Source: Holtermannia corniformis
Taxonomy: Eukaryota; Basidiomycota; Tremellomycetes; Holtermanniales
Reading direction: 5' to 3'
Assembly: GCA_001599935.1 (NCBI GenBank)
Contig: BCIJ01000007.1
Span: forward strand, 506,168-570,167
Length of the DNA: 64,000 bases
Part shown: positions 21,064 to 32,866 of the stretch, in pieces
Position numbering within the stretch: position 1 is the first letter of the stretch
Layout of the letters: each line of letters begins with the position of its first letter
Program-made: the position numbers and the translations under genes
The notes under the pieces: generated by a model
Databases searched by the model: none
Seen by the model: the letters and a program-made list of their open reading frames with translations, nothing else
Told to the model about the DNA's origin: nothing

Positions 21064-24000
21064 CTAGGCGTGCGCACCGTGCTCCAACGCACGAGGAAGG
21101 CCGTGCGCCCGGCGTGACCTCTTGCGCATCTTGGTCGCCGTTGCTGTTGCCGTCGCGCTCGTCGATGAAGCCGACGACGCGTCCAAGACGGTGTACATGG
21201 ACAATTGGTAGTTGGTGCCACCGCACGCTTCCGTCTTGTTGCCGTTGCAAGGCGCCGCGCACTTGGACTCGTCAAGCAGCTTGGCCTTGTTGGTCGTCAC
21301 GTCGAAAGTGTTGCCACACCAGCACTGCGTGACGTTAGCTGTGCGATCCGGTTGCAGGAGGCAGACCCACCTCGCCATAGTACTGGGTGCCTGCGAAAGA
21401 GTACCCGGCAGCCTGGCACAAGGTGTTGCACCGCGCGTTAGTCATTGTGCCGGATGAGGCCACCCGAGTCGCGAGCAGACGGGGGTTTCCAGCATCCTGG
21501 TAGCAGCCAAGGTAGTTGGCCGGCTTGGTCGACGTGGCGCTAGCAGCAGACGAGGTTGACGTCGTACTGGTGCTCACAACGACCGGAGTGGTGCTCGTTG
21601 AGGTAGTCGTCGGCGAGGTGCTGGAGGTGGTCACCGCGCTTGAGCTCGAGCTGGTCGTCGAGGTCGAAGTCGATGCTGTCGACGAGGTGGTCGTGCCATT
21701 GCTCGGCACTGTGTACAGCGAGATCTGGTACGCAGTACCACCACACGAGTCCGTCTTGTCGCCGTTACATAGGGCATTGCATTTGGCGTCGGCCAGTAGC
21801 TTGGTCGAGTCGTATGTGCTGCCACACCAGCACTGACGGTGTCAGTCGCATTCCGTCCCAAACATCCCAGTACCTACCTCGCCATAGTACTCGGTGCCTG
21901 CAACGCTGTAGCCAGCAGCCGCACACATGCTCACACAAAGCTTGTTGGTCATCGTGCCAGCCGAGGCAACACGGGTCTTGAGCTGGCGTGGGCTACCGGC
22001 ATCCTGGTAGCAACCAAGGTAGTTTGCAGGCCATGTAGATGACGGCGCAGCAGCAGAGGTTGAGCTTGAACTGGTTGAGGCAGTGGAGTTGACGACAGAA
22101 GTACTGCTGACGGAAACGGTCGACGATGTAGAGGTTGCCTTGGCTGTCACGCTAGTCGAAGTCGCGTTCCTGCTGACAGAGGCAGTGGTGGTCGAGTTGA
22201 CGACTGCGGTGGCAGACATAGTCGCGTTGACCCTGGCTGAAGCTGAGGCCGAAGCGGAGGTCGAAACCGTGGTGCTCACAGCAGTCGCGTTCGAGAACGT
22301 CGACAAGCGCGAGCCACCACCACACATGGTTAACTTTGACGAGTCACCCTTGCAGAACATGTTGCAGTCGGTGTCGGCCGCTGACACGCCACCGCCGTTC
22401 ATAAAGCTATTGCCGCAGTAACATTCTTGAGCGTATTCTGTGAGTTCCCAACGTCAGTTTTTGCTCAATGCTCAATTCTCAGTGCGCGACTGACCAATGC
22501 CGGCGATTGAGAAGCCCTTGGAAGCGCAGGTGCTGATGCAGAGCTGCTGCGTCATTGAAGAGCTCGAGAACGTGTAGCCGGTCAAAGCACGAGCGTTGGT
22601 CGCTTCAGTCTTGCAGCCAGTAGAAGCCCAGCCGGCAGGCAAGTTGGACTTCGCAGTGTAGAGCAACGGGTTGTTGAAGAGCATCAAGGTGGCAGAGCCG
22701 CCACAGTTCTCATACTCGTTGGCAGCGCATGGAAAGCCACACTGGGTGCTGTCGAGGAGTGTAGTGTTGCTTGCGCCACTGCGCATAGCGCTGTCACCTG
22801 CCAAGTTCAGCCGAGGTCTTGCACTTTACCGGCGCAACTCACAATAGCATTCCTTCCCGTATTCTCATTGAAAATCGTCGTCAGTTCCAGGTCAGTGTCT
22901 TGCTCGCAGACCTACCGATACCAGCCAGGGGGAAGCCGTAGCTCTCACAGAAAGAAACGCACTGAAGGATTGAGCAACGACCAAGACCAAGGCAGACAAC
23001 TCACAACACCGCGAGTCATGTTCGAGGCACTGAACGACTTGGCCAGAAGGGCGCGACCGCTTGTGCCTTCAGCAATGCATCCAACCTCAGAATAGCCAGG
23101 CGAAATGGTTGAGCGAAGCGAGGTCATGTTGGTATTCTCATTATAGCCATCGTAAGAAGGTTTAGCGCCGGTACCAATCCAGACTGGAGAAAGTGAGCTC
23201 AGGTCTAAGTCAAGGTGGAGATGACATACGTGGATTGTTGCCGGGAAGCTTGGAGACTGTGGTCGAGTGAGTTTCGCATTCAGCTCGACAAATGATACGT
23301 ACTCGGGTGACCGTTGCCAATGTCCTCATTAACGACATCATTCTCAGGCTGGCATGCATTTCCGGCATTGCTGTCGAGGTAGGGCACAAATGGAGGGCAA
23401 TCTATTCGACATCAGCAACGTCCACATCATCACACGTGCTGGCGCACCTTGCAAGTTGCCACCGACGCCGTAGTCCTGGTTGCATTGATCGATCGCCTGC
23501 TGCAACACGTTGGTGCCGTTGACTAATTTTGGCCAGCCGTTGGCAAAGTCGGCATGGAGCCCGTAACCTGTCGTATCGCCGTTTGCCCAGACATAAGTCG
23601 GGTCGCTTCCATTGTTGTAGGGGAAGTCCTGAACGTTGAAGATGCTTTGACAAGCGTTAGAACGATTGCACAATGATCCCGAATGACGCACAACTCGTAG
23701 AACAGGGACACTAGGTGGACGGCTGGTATCGTAGTCAGCACATCGTTTTCTTGGCTGTAGTACACTTACGATGGCTGGCGGGACAGTCGCCGCCGTCTAC
23801 ACCGCCTGACGGCCATGCCATGTGGCTCTTGTGGTCGTCCGAGTCAAGACTGCTGTAGTCAGTGACCTACACACAAAGACGAAGGATTACGAACTTGACG
23901 CCGTCCCAGCAGTTCGGACTGTAGCCGATCAGTGGATGACACCATAACTGTCGCAGAACGTACAAGTTGACCTGCGCACGCATTCCCTGAGCACAATTAT

Positions 24001-24702
24001 GGGAGAAGAAGCTATTGCGCTGGTCGTACGCGGCATCGCCTGTTGCGGGTTAGCGCACGGCAGGAGCGGTCAAGGTGACGGACCGGAATGTGTGCCAGAG
24101 TAGTCGAGGCAAACGTATGTAATTGCCTTGTCGCTCGGATCAGTAGAGTCAAAGTCACGACGGTTCGGGCTGCCGCTGATCATGCGGAGGCCGTCGGGGA
24201 ATGCTTTGACCTCGCCCGACTTGCCAGGGCGCGCTGCGACAGTGTCAGTCTGGGACTGCGTCCTCGAATCCTAACCTACGCAAGTAGTACGCGTTCATCG
24301 ACCCGGCGGGGATGAGCTGATAGGTCTTGGCGACCGGCTCATAGTAGAAGAGTTGAGCTGTATTGGATCAGTATCATTCCGTCGCTTCAAGACCAACTCA
24401 CGAATCCAGTAGTTGGACTTGTCCACAGTGACATGTGCAGTGGTGCACTTTGAAGCGAGCTGGTCCTCATAGCTGAGACTGGCAGCAAAGTTGGAGCCGC
24501 CGGCAATCGTGTGCAAGTGGCTCGAGACCGTTCCTGCGTCAACGATCCTGCTCCTGATAAGCGAGACCTTCGTGACAGTCGCTCCGACTCACGGATCCAG
24601 CCGAGTGTTGACGAGAATCTTCTGTCCTAGAATGAAGTAGGCATTGGTAGCCGGTAGGGCAATCAACGCAGGGAAAAGGGCGAGGAGTGACGATGCCAGC
24701 AT
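21064..24702 (-). CDS. Secreted or wall protein: DUF1996 plus four WSC domains
   Basis: Large multi-exon gene starting MLASSLLALFPALIALPATN, a signal peptide. The DUF1996 domain follows: LDPIVDAGTVSSHLHTIAGG, VTVDKSNYWI, AGSMNAYYL, RMISGSPNRRDFDS, FFSHNCAQGMRAQVN, SHMAWPSGGVDGGDC and GYGLHADFANGWPKL. Four WSC-type cysteine modules come next. The third and fourth are near copies (NYLGCYQDAGSPRQLKTRVA and NYLGCYQDAGNPRLLATRVA) with CWCG and CGG motifs. Modules 2-4 are separated by long Ser/Thr-only linkers, likely heavily O-mannosylated. WSC domains are associated with carbohydrate binding; DUF1996 proteins are typically secreted. The protein ends in a short basic tail without a GPI or membrane signal. 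An exact exon list was not fixed for every linker. Confidence 0.85.
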
Positions 24703-25482
24703 CTCGAAGGGAAGGAGTGTGGAGAGTTGGGTGATCAGGCGGGGCGGGTAACGTCCAATCCCCTGCGACTATCTTTGGGTTCAGCAGGGAAGGTCTTCGT
24801 ATCGCGATGCTGAGGGCAGCCTCACCTATAACAAGATTATACTCGGAAATGGGTCGGGGCCGATGGAAGTGCTATTCTTCAATGCATGCGTTGACAGGGT
24901 CATATGTGCAAACTTGATGATGCTGGAGCAAAGCTGCCCTGTCCAGACGACGCCGGGTGTCTGAGAGCATGTTTCTGCCGTGTCGACCTTGCCCGGGTTC
25001 GGTGATCGAGAGGCGCCGGTGCCGGCGTGCGCCTGTGACGATTCGGGCGACTGCGTCTACGCTGTCAGGGCTTGCATTGTCCGTCGGGCTGTCCGATTGG
25101 GCGGGCCGTCGATGAAGAGACAAGGTTTGCGCTGCAACAGGCAAAAGTGGCGCTTCTGAATCAGGTCCACGTGAGGATCGACAGCGATGTTCTCGGAGGA
25201 AAGGCGCCATGGAAGACGGCTTGTGCTGCAGGATAGAAGCTGCAGCAAGTGGCGGGCGATCTGCAGAGACCGAAAGGCACCTGCGTCATGTCGTTTCTCC
25301 GGATCGCCCAAAGGACCACGGCTGAGACCCGCAGAACTGCCACCTTTGAGGTACTCCAGCGTTTTGCCGTTGCGTCTCCTTTCGCTGCTCGGTTTCACGG
25401 CCTTCGCAGCAGGTGACTGTGAAGCCGCATGCCTGCAACGTCCATGTTAAGCACGAATCGGAGATAGCACTAAAGAAACAAA
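24703..25482. promoter_or_regulatory. Divergent promoter region of two cell-surface genes
   Basis: 780 bp between the WSC protein start (-) and the Ser/Thr-rich surface protein start (+). Frames here carry no recognisable domain. Shared regulation of the two genes is plausible but not shown. Confidence 0.45.
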
Positions 25483-27039
25483 ATGAGGCATAGACGAGCC
25501 AAGCTCGCAGTACTTTTCGGGCTGATGCTCATCTGCCACACGAACGCCTTGCCGCGACCTTCGACTTCGGGGCGCTTGCGTCGCTGGCTCCGACGGGCAG
25601 CACCGCTCGAGTCTGCCCAAAGTCTATTTGAAGGAACGACAGTGCCGCAGAGCTGCAACAGCGACTGTGAGGCGTTCGTCGGTAAAATCGCGGTCCGTTC
25701 CGCGGCGGTGGCGAGGAAAGGATGTGGCAGCTGATGATGGATGGTACAGGACTGTCAAGATGACAAGTGTGCCTGCGGCCTTGTACCTGCAGCGCAGGTG
25801 TGCGCGCAGTGCGTTGGCGACTGGCCGGCGATGGAGCGGTACAACGCAATGCTGGACACTTGCGAGGATGCCGGTTACGTGACGCAGGGCGCGACCACGG
25901 TAAGCTCATGCATAGAGGGAGGATCCAGCCTGCTGACATGTGTCCAGTACGTCGAGACTGCCACGCATACGGGAACGGACAGCGGGAACGTGACATCAAC
26001 GACGACATCAGCAATCACTGTCACTGTGACGAGCGTGACAGCCACAGCTACGACTGAGACGGCGTCGCCTACCGCCACGCCGGATAACAGTAACACAGCG
26101 ACGCCGACAACAGAGACCGTGACAAAGACCTCGACAGCGACAGATAACGAGTCAAAGACCATCACTGTCACTCAAGGCGGTGGTGGAGATTCCGCAGCAA
26201 CGGTCACGACCGTCATTGTCGTCCCATCATCGACGCCGACTTCAGCTCTGAACAACGATGTCGATGTAGTGACAGTCACCGCGGCACCGACGTCACTGAC
26301 AGCGACGAATACGGCGACCATGACGCCGCCAGTAGGACTGACATCCGCCTCAAACGACACCTCGCAGGTTCAAATGGGCGCAATGAATGCCACTCGGTTA
26401 TTTTTCTCGTACGACATTGAGCTGTCGTGCGATGATGACTGCGGAGTTTGGTCAGATCTAGAGGAGGTACGCCTGGAGGCGAACATTTCCCCATCACTGA
26501 CCTTGGCAGACTTGCCAGGATGACAAGTGCATCTGCACGGCCGAAACGATGCAGAGTGCGAGCCAGTGCACGGCGTGTATAAGCCAGGGTACCCAAAGTG
26601 ACGACTACCCAGCCCAAATGGTAGCGTACGGAAGTGCGTAAGCCGAGAGCTGCACAGGGTGCTGCTAACCCCAGTAGGCTTTCGTCGCAACTGCACACAA
26701 GAGTTCCCGGATGTGGTGCGTATAATCGCGACTAGCAGATGCCTAGCTCATGCACTGCAGGCCGAAGCAGCTTCGTCATCCGCCGTAGCACAGCCAACCT
26801 CGACGGGCTTGATTGCGACATCTGACGTCAACCAGACACGCGAAGAGACGACAGCAACCCCAGACGCTGCTCTCGAGCATGTGAGCGCAGAAAACGCCAC
26901 GACGAACACGACCGATCCCGATGTCGCTTGGCCACGCGCACTCGCCTGGCCTTGGTACCTGGGCCCGGTCGCCGGGACCACTGCACAGATACTGATCATC
27001 GGATGCGTGACTGGCCTTCAAGCATTGCTGATGGGTTGA
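25483..27039 (+). CDS. Ser/Thr-rich secreted protein with a duplicated cysteine motif, likely surface-anchored
   Basis: Starts MRHRRAKLAVLFGLMLICHT, a signal peptide after a basic n-region. Two related cysteine blocks follow, each split by an intron. Block 1 has CNSDCEAF then CQDDKCACGL and CAQCVGDW. Block 2 has CDDDCGVWSDLEE then DDKCICTAETMQSASQCTAC and later a lone NCTQEF. Between them is a stretch of roughly 120 residues made almost only of Thr/Ser/Val/Ala. After block 2 comes a second Ser/Thr-rich stretch and a C-terminal hydrophobic segment (GTTAQILIIGCVTGLQALLM), which fits a GPI-attachment signal. About six exons. The donor of the first intron (near 25680-25700) is ambiguous. The stop is 18 bp from the convergent thioesterase stop. 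Confidence 0.7.
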
Positions 27040-27057
27040 AGCTGAATTGCAAGGATT

Positions 27058-28134
27058 TCATGGCTTGCCCTGACGCGCCTGCGCAATCTTGGCTTCGAGT
27101 GCGCTGCGGACCTCGGTCGACATGGTGCCCTTTCGCAACCTGTTGTAATCGTAGATTACTAGCGTCCTATATTTGTCGGTCATTACATTGTAGCGATAAG
27201 TGTATGTAACGAGTAACATACGCTTCGCAGGTTGCTGCAATCTTGCGTTCGCGAAGGGACCAGGCCATATCCTGCAGCTTGAAGTAGCCACGTTCGGCAT
27301 TGACCTCGGTGGGAACGGTAGAAATCAGAAGCTGTAAAGTCTGACGACTTGCGGCAATACGGCTTCCAGTTTCAACTCACGCTGTCAGGATACGTCACGG
27401 GATGCTTGTACGAGACTTTGATGTCTTTCAAAATCATGCCCATGTTTTGACCAACCTAAGCGGGTCAAACGTGTCAGCGACTTAGGCAAAGTTTCTGAGC
27501 TTCACCCACCAGCATGTCCGAAATGGTTTCTGGAGACAAAACATCCGTGCACTTGCGCAGGAACTCTATCCGTGCCGTTTCAAAGTAACGTACAAAGTGT
27601 ACGTTGTTGATATGTCTGTTGGAGAGTCAGATTCGCTGCTACGCCCAGCGACCCACCTGAAGCTGTCCGTCTCACCCCATGCTACCGGCCATTCAAGCAG
27701 ACCTTTGGTCGGGAACCCCGCATCTCGGAACTTGAATTGAGCCAGATGTCTCGAGTCCGTGTAGTTTTCGAGCGGTGTATAGCTGTTTGCGCAGGCTTGG
27801 GAGCTCTGATCGGTGCTGGTTGAGGTGGCAGCCGCCGGTGATTCATCAGGTGATGCCGGCCCAGTCGTTCCTGGTGCTGCGACAGCTCAGACTTGCGACA
27901 AGCTGTCAACACCGACGAGCTTACGAATGTAGTAAGGACTACTTGGATCGCCAAATTTAGCCATAAGATCCTGTCAAGCCGTCAGACTCTTGCCATGCTC
28001 CGTCGCTCACCCACCTTCAACCTGAAGCCTTCGTCATTCGCCCTCCTTTGGGTGCAAGCATGAAGACACCGACGAACTGGTCTCAGCTTTCTCGCGACGC
28101 TTCGGCAGGTGACTTTGTGGATTGTTGCGAGCAT
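27058..28134 (-). CDS. Hotdog-fold thioesterase-like protein, probably mitochondrial
   Basis: Seven exons can be joined from ATG at 28134. First exons: 28134..28015 and 27970..27925. The N-terminus MLATIHKVTCRSVARKLRPV is Arg-rich without acids, a typical mitochondrial presequence. After a Ser/Thr-rich linker comes the 4HBT-like domain: WPVAWGETDSFRHINNVHFV then RYFETARIEFLRKC, MILKDIKVSYKHPVTYPDS and, near the end, TLVIYDYNRLRKGTMSTEVR. The signature 'W.(E/D)TD..RH.NN..Y.RYFE.AR' is that of fungal acyl-CoA thioesterase-like proteins, where the D and N residues line the active site. Substrate is unknown. It is divergent from the MFS transporter. Confidence 0.82.
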
Positions 28135-28631
28135 TGTTCAGCTTCCTGATGCACACGAGTCGCCAAGGACTGATGGCTTGGTTGGACGGACAGTCTGTGC
28201 ATGATCGATTGTAGCGGGCAGAACGCTTTTACATGGGGGCTCTGTAATGCACTAGGCCACGTGTCGACTACATTTAAGCGGCTTAAATCAGCATGCCTAT
28301 TACCAGTTTCAAGGACGAGCCTATGCTACCCCTTTCTGGTTAGACACTTGCCTATGCCGCGCCCGTGCGGCGGCGACGTACAACCAGTTTCAGGTTGATC
28401 GCTGTCACGTGGAGCGACAAACGTCGAAGAGATCAAGCAACTCGCCGTCCACAACGACGACGCAGGCTGTCAATCATCGCAGGTACCGGGAGTCAACTCG
28501 GCTCGTCTGTTCTGGCTTTTATCACCACCACTGATCACTGTTTGTCCCGTTCCGCCCGAGCCAGCCGATGCAGCTGGACGCGCCGCGCACCGCATCTCCC
28601 TTTAGTTCGACCGTCCAAGGGATTGGCACCG
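28135..28631. promoter_or_regulatory. Divergent promoter region, thioesterase / SV2-like transporter
   Basis: 497 bp between opposite start codons. No supported ORF and no clear TATA element was seen. Confidence 0.45.
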
Positions 28632-30948
28632 ATGCTGCCGCCTAATCCTCACTCGAGGCAGAGCAGCTACTCGGCTCCACTGCTGAATAGGACAAGCAGC
28701 CATGCTGCTTCGGTCAGATCGAGTCACGACAGTGCTGGCTCGAGCAGCCAAGACGAAGATAAGCGTGGCCTGGAGGAGACATTGGAGAAGCTCGGCTTTG
28801 GTTCGTAGTCTGAGATGGGAGGTGCACGCCGAGCTGACACGACCTTTAGGCCCGTATCAATGGCGGCTTCTCGTCGGTGGACTATGACCCAATAGTGACG
28901 TGCTGATATTGTACATAGGCTTTGTGCGGGTTCGGCTGGTTGGCGGACAACTCGACACTTCAGACAATTGGTCAGTTATTTCGACTGTGCCCCTTGGTAC
29001 TGATGTATCGCATTCAGCTGTCATCCTACCCCGGGTCCAAGTCCACTTTGACCTTTCCTCCAAATGGGTTGGGCTACTTTCCGCGTCGACAATGGCTGGC
29101 GTGAGTGATCTGCTTGTACTGTTCGCTCTACTGACACGTCACAGATGATGGTCGGCGCTGTCGGCTGGGGTGTCGTCTCGGATCTCCTTGGACGCTCTCT
29201 GCCCTTCAACTTAACGTTGGCTCTTACCGCTGTCTTTGGTATCGGCGCTTCCTACGCGCCCACATTCCCCACCTTGTGTATTTGGGTATTCCTGCTCGGT
29301 ACCGCTGTTGGGTACGTGTCCAAGACTATATTCTTGACAATGTGAGACTGATCTTACTTTAGCGGATCGATGCCGACGGACGGCACGCTCTTCCTCGAGA
29401 ACCTACCTCAGAGCAAACAATACCTGCTAGTGCTTCTCTCCGTCTTCTTCTCGCTTGGCGCCGTTCTGAGCTCCGTCATCGGTCTCATCATCGTGCCAGG
29501 CGCAAGCTGCAAACAGCACGAGGGGTGTGCGATCGATTCGGGTGCAAACGACGGTTGGCGGAGAATGCTGTTCGTGCTTGGCCTTGTCGTGCGTGGCGGC
29601 CCTTGCGAAACAGTCTCACTACCAGTCTGACAATCTCCCAGAATCTAGCCTTCTCCTTTGCACGCTTCATTCTGTTCCGCCTGCACGAGTCGCCCCGCTT
29701 TCTGGTGACCAATAACCGCGAGGCTGAAGCCGTGGTCGTGTTGCGTGCGATCGCGACATTCAACAACAACTCGTTCGACATTGAGCATGCCGACGTGATC
29801 GATCATAGCGCTCCGGGCTCTGGACTCGCAACACCCGCCTCGCCCACCACGCCCACTCCGAAGCAGGAGGAAGACGCTTTATCACCCACAACCCTCAGAA
29901 CGTCTCTTGGCGCCGGCCATCACCATGGCCATTCGTACGATGCGACTGGAGAGCGGCGAGGGGCGCCACTGGGTCGACCGTCGACACTGCGCGTCGGCTC
30001 AGCGTTCTATACGCCTCTAGATGAGCGCACGGATGCCTTTGATGGTATTCGCGTCGAACCGCAGTGCGAAGAGGAGGTTCTCGAACCGACCAAGAAACAC
30101 CATTCGACGATTCGGGAAGAGCCAAAGGGCGGCATGCTCGAACGCCTGGGTATGCTCTTCGTGCCGCAATGGCGGCGTACGACCGTCTTGATGTGGCTGA
30201 TCTGGGGCTCGATGAGTCTTGCGTACACCATGTGAGTAAGACGATGTGTTTCTACACAAAAGCTGACACACTCGAGGTTCAATGTCTGGCTACCATCAGT
30301 CCTCGAATCACGCGCGTCGGAGGCTGGAGACGGGGCGATCAAGGAAGCGCTGTTCGACTATGTCTTGTATTCGGCTGCTGGCTGCCCAGGATCTGTTGTG
30401 AGTCCCTCGATAGTCTTGGCATATGTCGTAGACTGATTACTATTCCAGATGGGCGCGTGGTCTGTCCAAACCGCACTGGGACGTCGGAAATCACTAGCAC
30501 TGTACACGCTCGCGACAGCCGTCGCAATGTTTGCTTTCATCGGCGTCGAAAGCAACTGGGCAGTCATCGTCAGTTCAATGCTGATCTCGTTGGCTGCGAC
30601 GGCCATGTACGCGGTACTCTGTGAGTAGTCATGACGCATCACCAACAAACCCAGGCTGAGCCAGAGCAGATGGGATGACGCCCGAGACGTTCTCGACCGA
30701 GATCCGGGGTACTGCATGCGGGACATCAGCGGCGATCAGTCGATTGTGAGCGTTCTGGCTAGCCTGTAGCTCCTGACTGACCCGACAGCACTGGAATCAT
30801 CGCACCCGTCTTTGCCGGAACGCTACTCGCCATTTCACCCTCCTTGCCAATATTCGGCGCAGCCGCCATCTTTGCCGGCACTGCAGCCTGCAGCCTCGCC
30901 CTACCATTCGAAGGCGTTGCTGGCTCAGCCGGCGCACTCATGCACTAA
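28632..30948 (+). CDS. MFS transporter of the SV2/SVOP type
   Basis: Twelve-helix transporter in about ten exons. The N-terminus is Ser-rich cytosolic, then GLEETLEKLGFGPYQWRLL and LCGFGWLADNSTLQTI (helix 1 with the SV2-type G..WLADN). Next are VILPRVQVHFDLSSKWVGLL, GAVGWGVVSDLLGRS (motif A), GTAVGGSMPTDGTLFLENLP (helix 4-5) and RFILFRLHESPRFLVTNNRE. A cytosolic loop of roughly 130 residues between helices 6 and 7 contains a short His cluster (GAGHHHGHS) and many Ser/Thr. The second half includes YGMTPETFSTEIRGTACGT, the SVOP-type helix 10-11 motif. Organic substrates are typical of the family; the substrate here is unknown. The stop is 60 bp from the convergent gene. Confidence 0.9.
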
Positions 30949-31008
30949 TGACCCTGTAAGCGTGTACCGCGATGCACGCCATGATTATCCAGTGATACAT
31001 ATGCCCAT

Positions 31009-32866
31009 CTATCGTTCATCCTGAGGTTCGTCTCGCCGACGGCTCTCAGGCAGTGTCCGTGCGCTTTCGTCCGTGCTCCACAACTCGTCATACAAAGGCG
31101 GCAGGTCCAAGACCTCATCCTCACGCTGGGCCCGAGCTGGCGCTCGCGCCAGGCGTCCCACGTCACGGTGTCTGCGGTATCCGCCCTGGGGCAAAGGTCT
31201 GGTCTCGCCCTCCACCCCATCATCCGGGTTGGCCGGCATGAGCCCCATTTTGGCTTGTTGTCGTGAGGAAGAGGCTGATGCCAGGATGGAAGAGAGTGGG
31301 AGATCGGGTGTGGTGGCGCGAGACCGCCCGTACGTGGGGTACGATGGCGATGTTGCTGATGTGGGGGTGGAAGGGGTGTGGACCCGAGGCGGGTAAGGGT
31401 GCGCAGTGGCAGCTTGCAGCAAGTTGTCACTTGATTGTGCGTCGGATCGTACCGGCGATGCGCTCTCAGAGTGCGGGATTATGGCCGCACCGTCCCAGAA
31501 GGGCGAGACGTCTGGCTGATCATCCCGTGGCGAGGGCGCTTGCTCGCTCCGATGCGACGGCGTGGTCGTTCGTGAATCAATCAGATTCAGTGGCTGCGGT
31601 CGACGTGTAGCAGCCGCAGCCTCGTCTTGCCGTTGTTTGCGCTGCTCGCGATAAGCCTTGATTGGCTTGCGACAGCAGAACCAGTATAGGATCGCTTGGA
31701 GTACCATGAAGAAGCCGACACAGGTACCGATGACGGCGCTCGTGTTGAGACTGGTCGGAATCAGCGATCCACCAGAGACAAGCCGCAACACCGACCTCTT
31801 TTTCGCACTGCCCGAAATCATCGTCGCCGTCACCGTCACCACTGGTGCCCGCGTTTGGGTGGGATTCCCGGAAGTCGTCATGCCCGGCGAGTTGTCGTCG
31901 ACACACGATGCGTCCGTCGAGCTTTGCACAGTCATGAGCTTGCCGGATCCGCCTTGACCGAGTGCGGAGCCATCGAACGCCGCGAGGATGATCTCGGTCC
32001 CAGCGGGCACGTTGACCTTCCATTCTGTATATGCGATTAGCTCGATGGAGCTTGCTTCCCAGCTCAAAGAAGGCACACACCAAAGGAACGGCCTCCAGTC
32101 CCGGGAAGTTGTAATGCTTGGCCACCAGGAATAGCCCCGATGATGTTGACTGGGTCAACGGCCGTGCTGTCCCAGAAAACTTGGACCGTTTGACATTGCT
32201 GGTGATCGATCAGTCGTGTGGCGTGCACTTTGTCAGGTGTACACACTGTCAATTGTGTTCTGTTGAGGTAGAACCTGCAGAGTCAGCGTTGGGTATCACA
32301 CCCTCGCAGACTACTCACTTGAAATCGGCTTCTGCGGCGCGCAGCTCACAGGTTGCATTGCCATTACCCGTGCTGCTGCCGCCAACGCCCATCAAAGGTG
32401 AAACACCGCCGGTCTGATCAGGTCAGTCAAGAGTGCTGAGGGTTACACTACGCTAACGTACTGCCAAGCCCGTGGCATCCGACATGAAGGCTGACAGACT
32501 CGCTCCAGACGGATCTATACACACGTCAGAGCCCTCTCGCAGCAACCAATAAATCGCAAGACAGAAACCTGGACTCACAGTTACACTGCCAGGTGTAGGA
32601 CCCAATGTCGTCCAGGTCATTGTAGGCGGCGGCGGGGATGCTGATGTTGGTGGGCCAATCCCAGACTGGCTATGCAACGTCAGCTTTGCTCGGAGAATGC
32701 ATGGTGGCAGTACCATGATGGTCAGGCTGAAAGGCGGAGTGCCGCCTTGCCAGTTGATGGTCGTTGCACCGCACATGGTCAAATTTGCGTCGCTAAAGCT
32801 AAAGTTGAACGCCGACGCGTCGATTGCCGCCCAAGCGAGCAGGAGTGGCAACAGGAGCGCGCGCAT
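31009..32866 (-). CDS. Single-pass cell-surface protein with a cytosolic tail
   Basis: Multi-exon gene. The N-terminus MRALLLPLLLAWAAIDASAF is a signal peptide. The extracellular part opens with FSDANLTMCGATTINWQGGT then PPFSLTIM, a cysteine plus 'T..W.GG.PPF' pattern common to basidiomycete surface proteins of unknown role. It ends in a Thr/Ser-rich stalk. A single membrane helix follows (TSAVIGTCVGFFMVLQAILY), then WFCCRKPIKAYREQRKQ, with juxtamembrane cysteines that could be palmitoylated. The cytosolic tail of about 220 residues is Ser/Pro-rich and ends in an acidic segment, DEVLDLPPLYDELWSTDESA. The layout resembles a sensor or adhesion protein, but no ligand or family function can be given. 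Confidence 0.7.
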
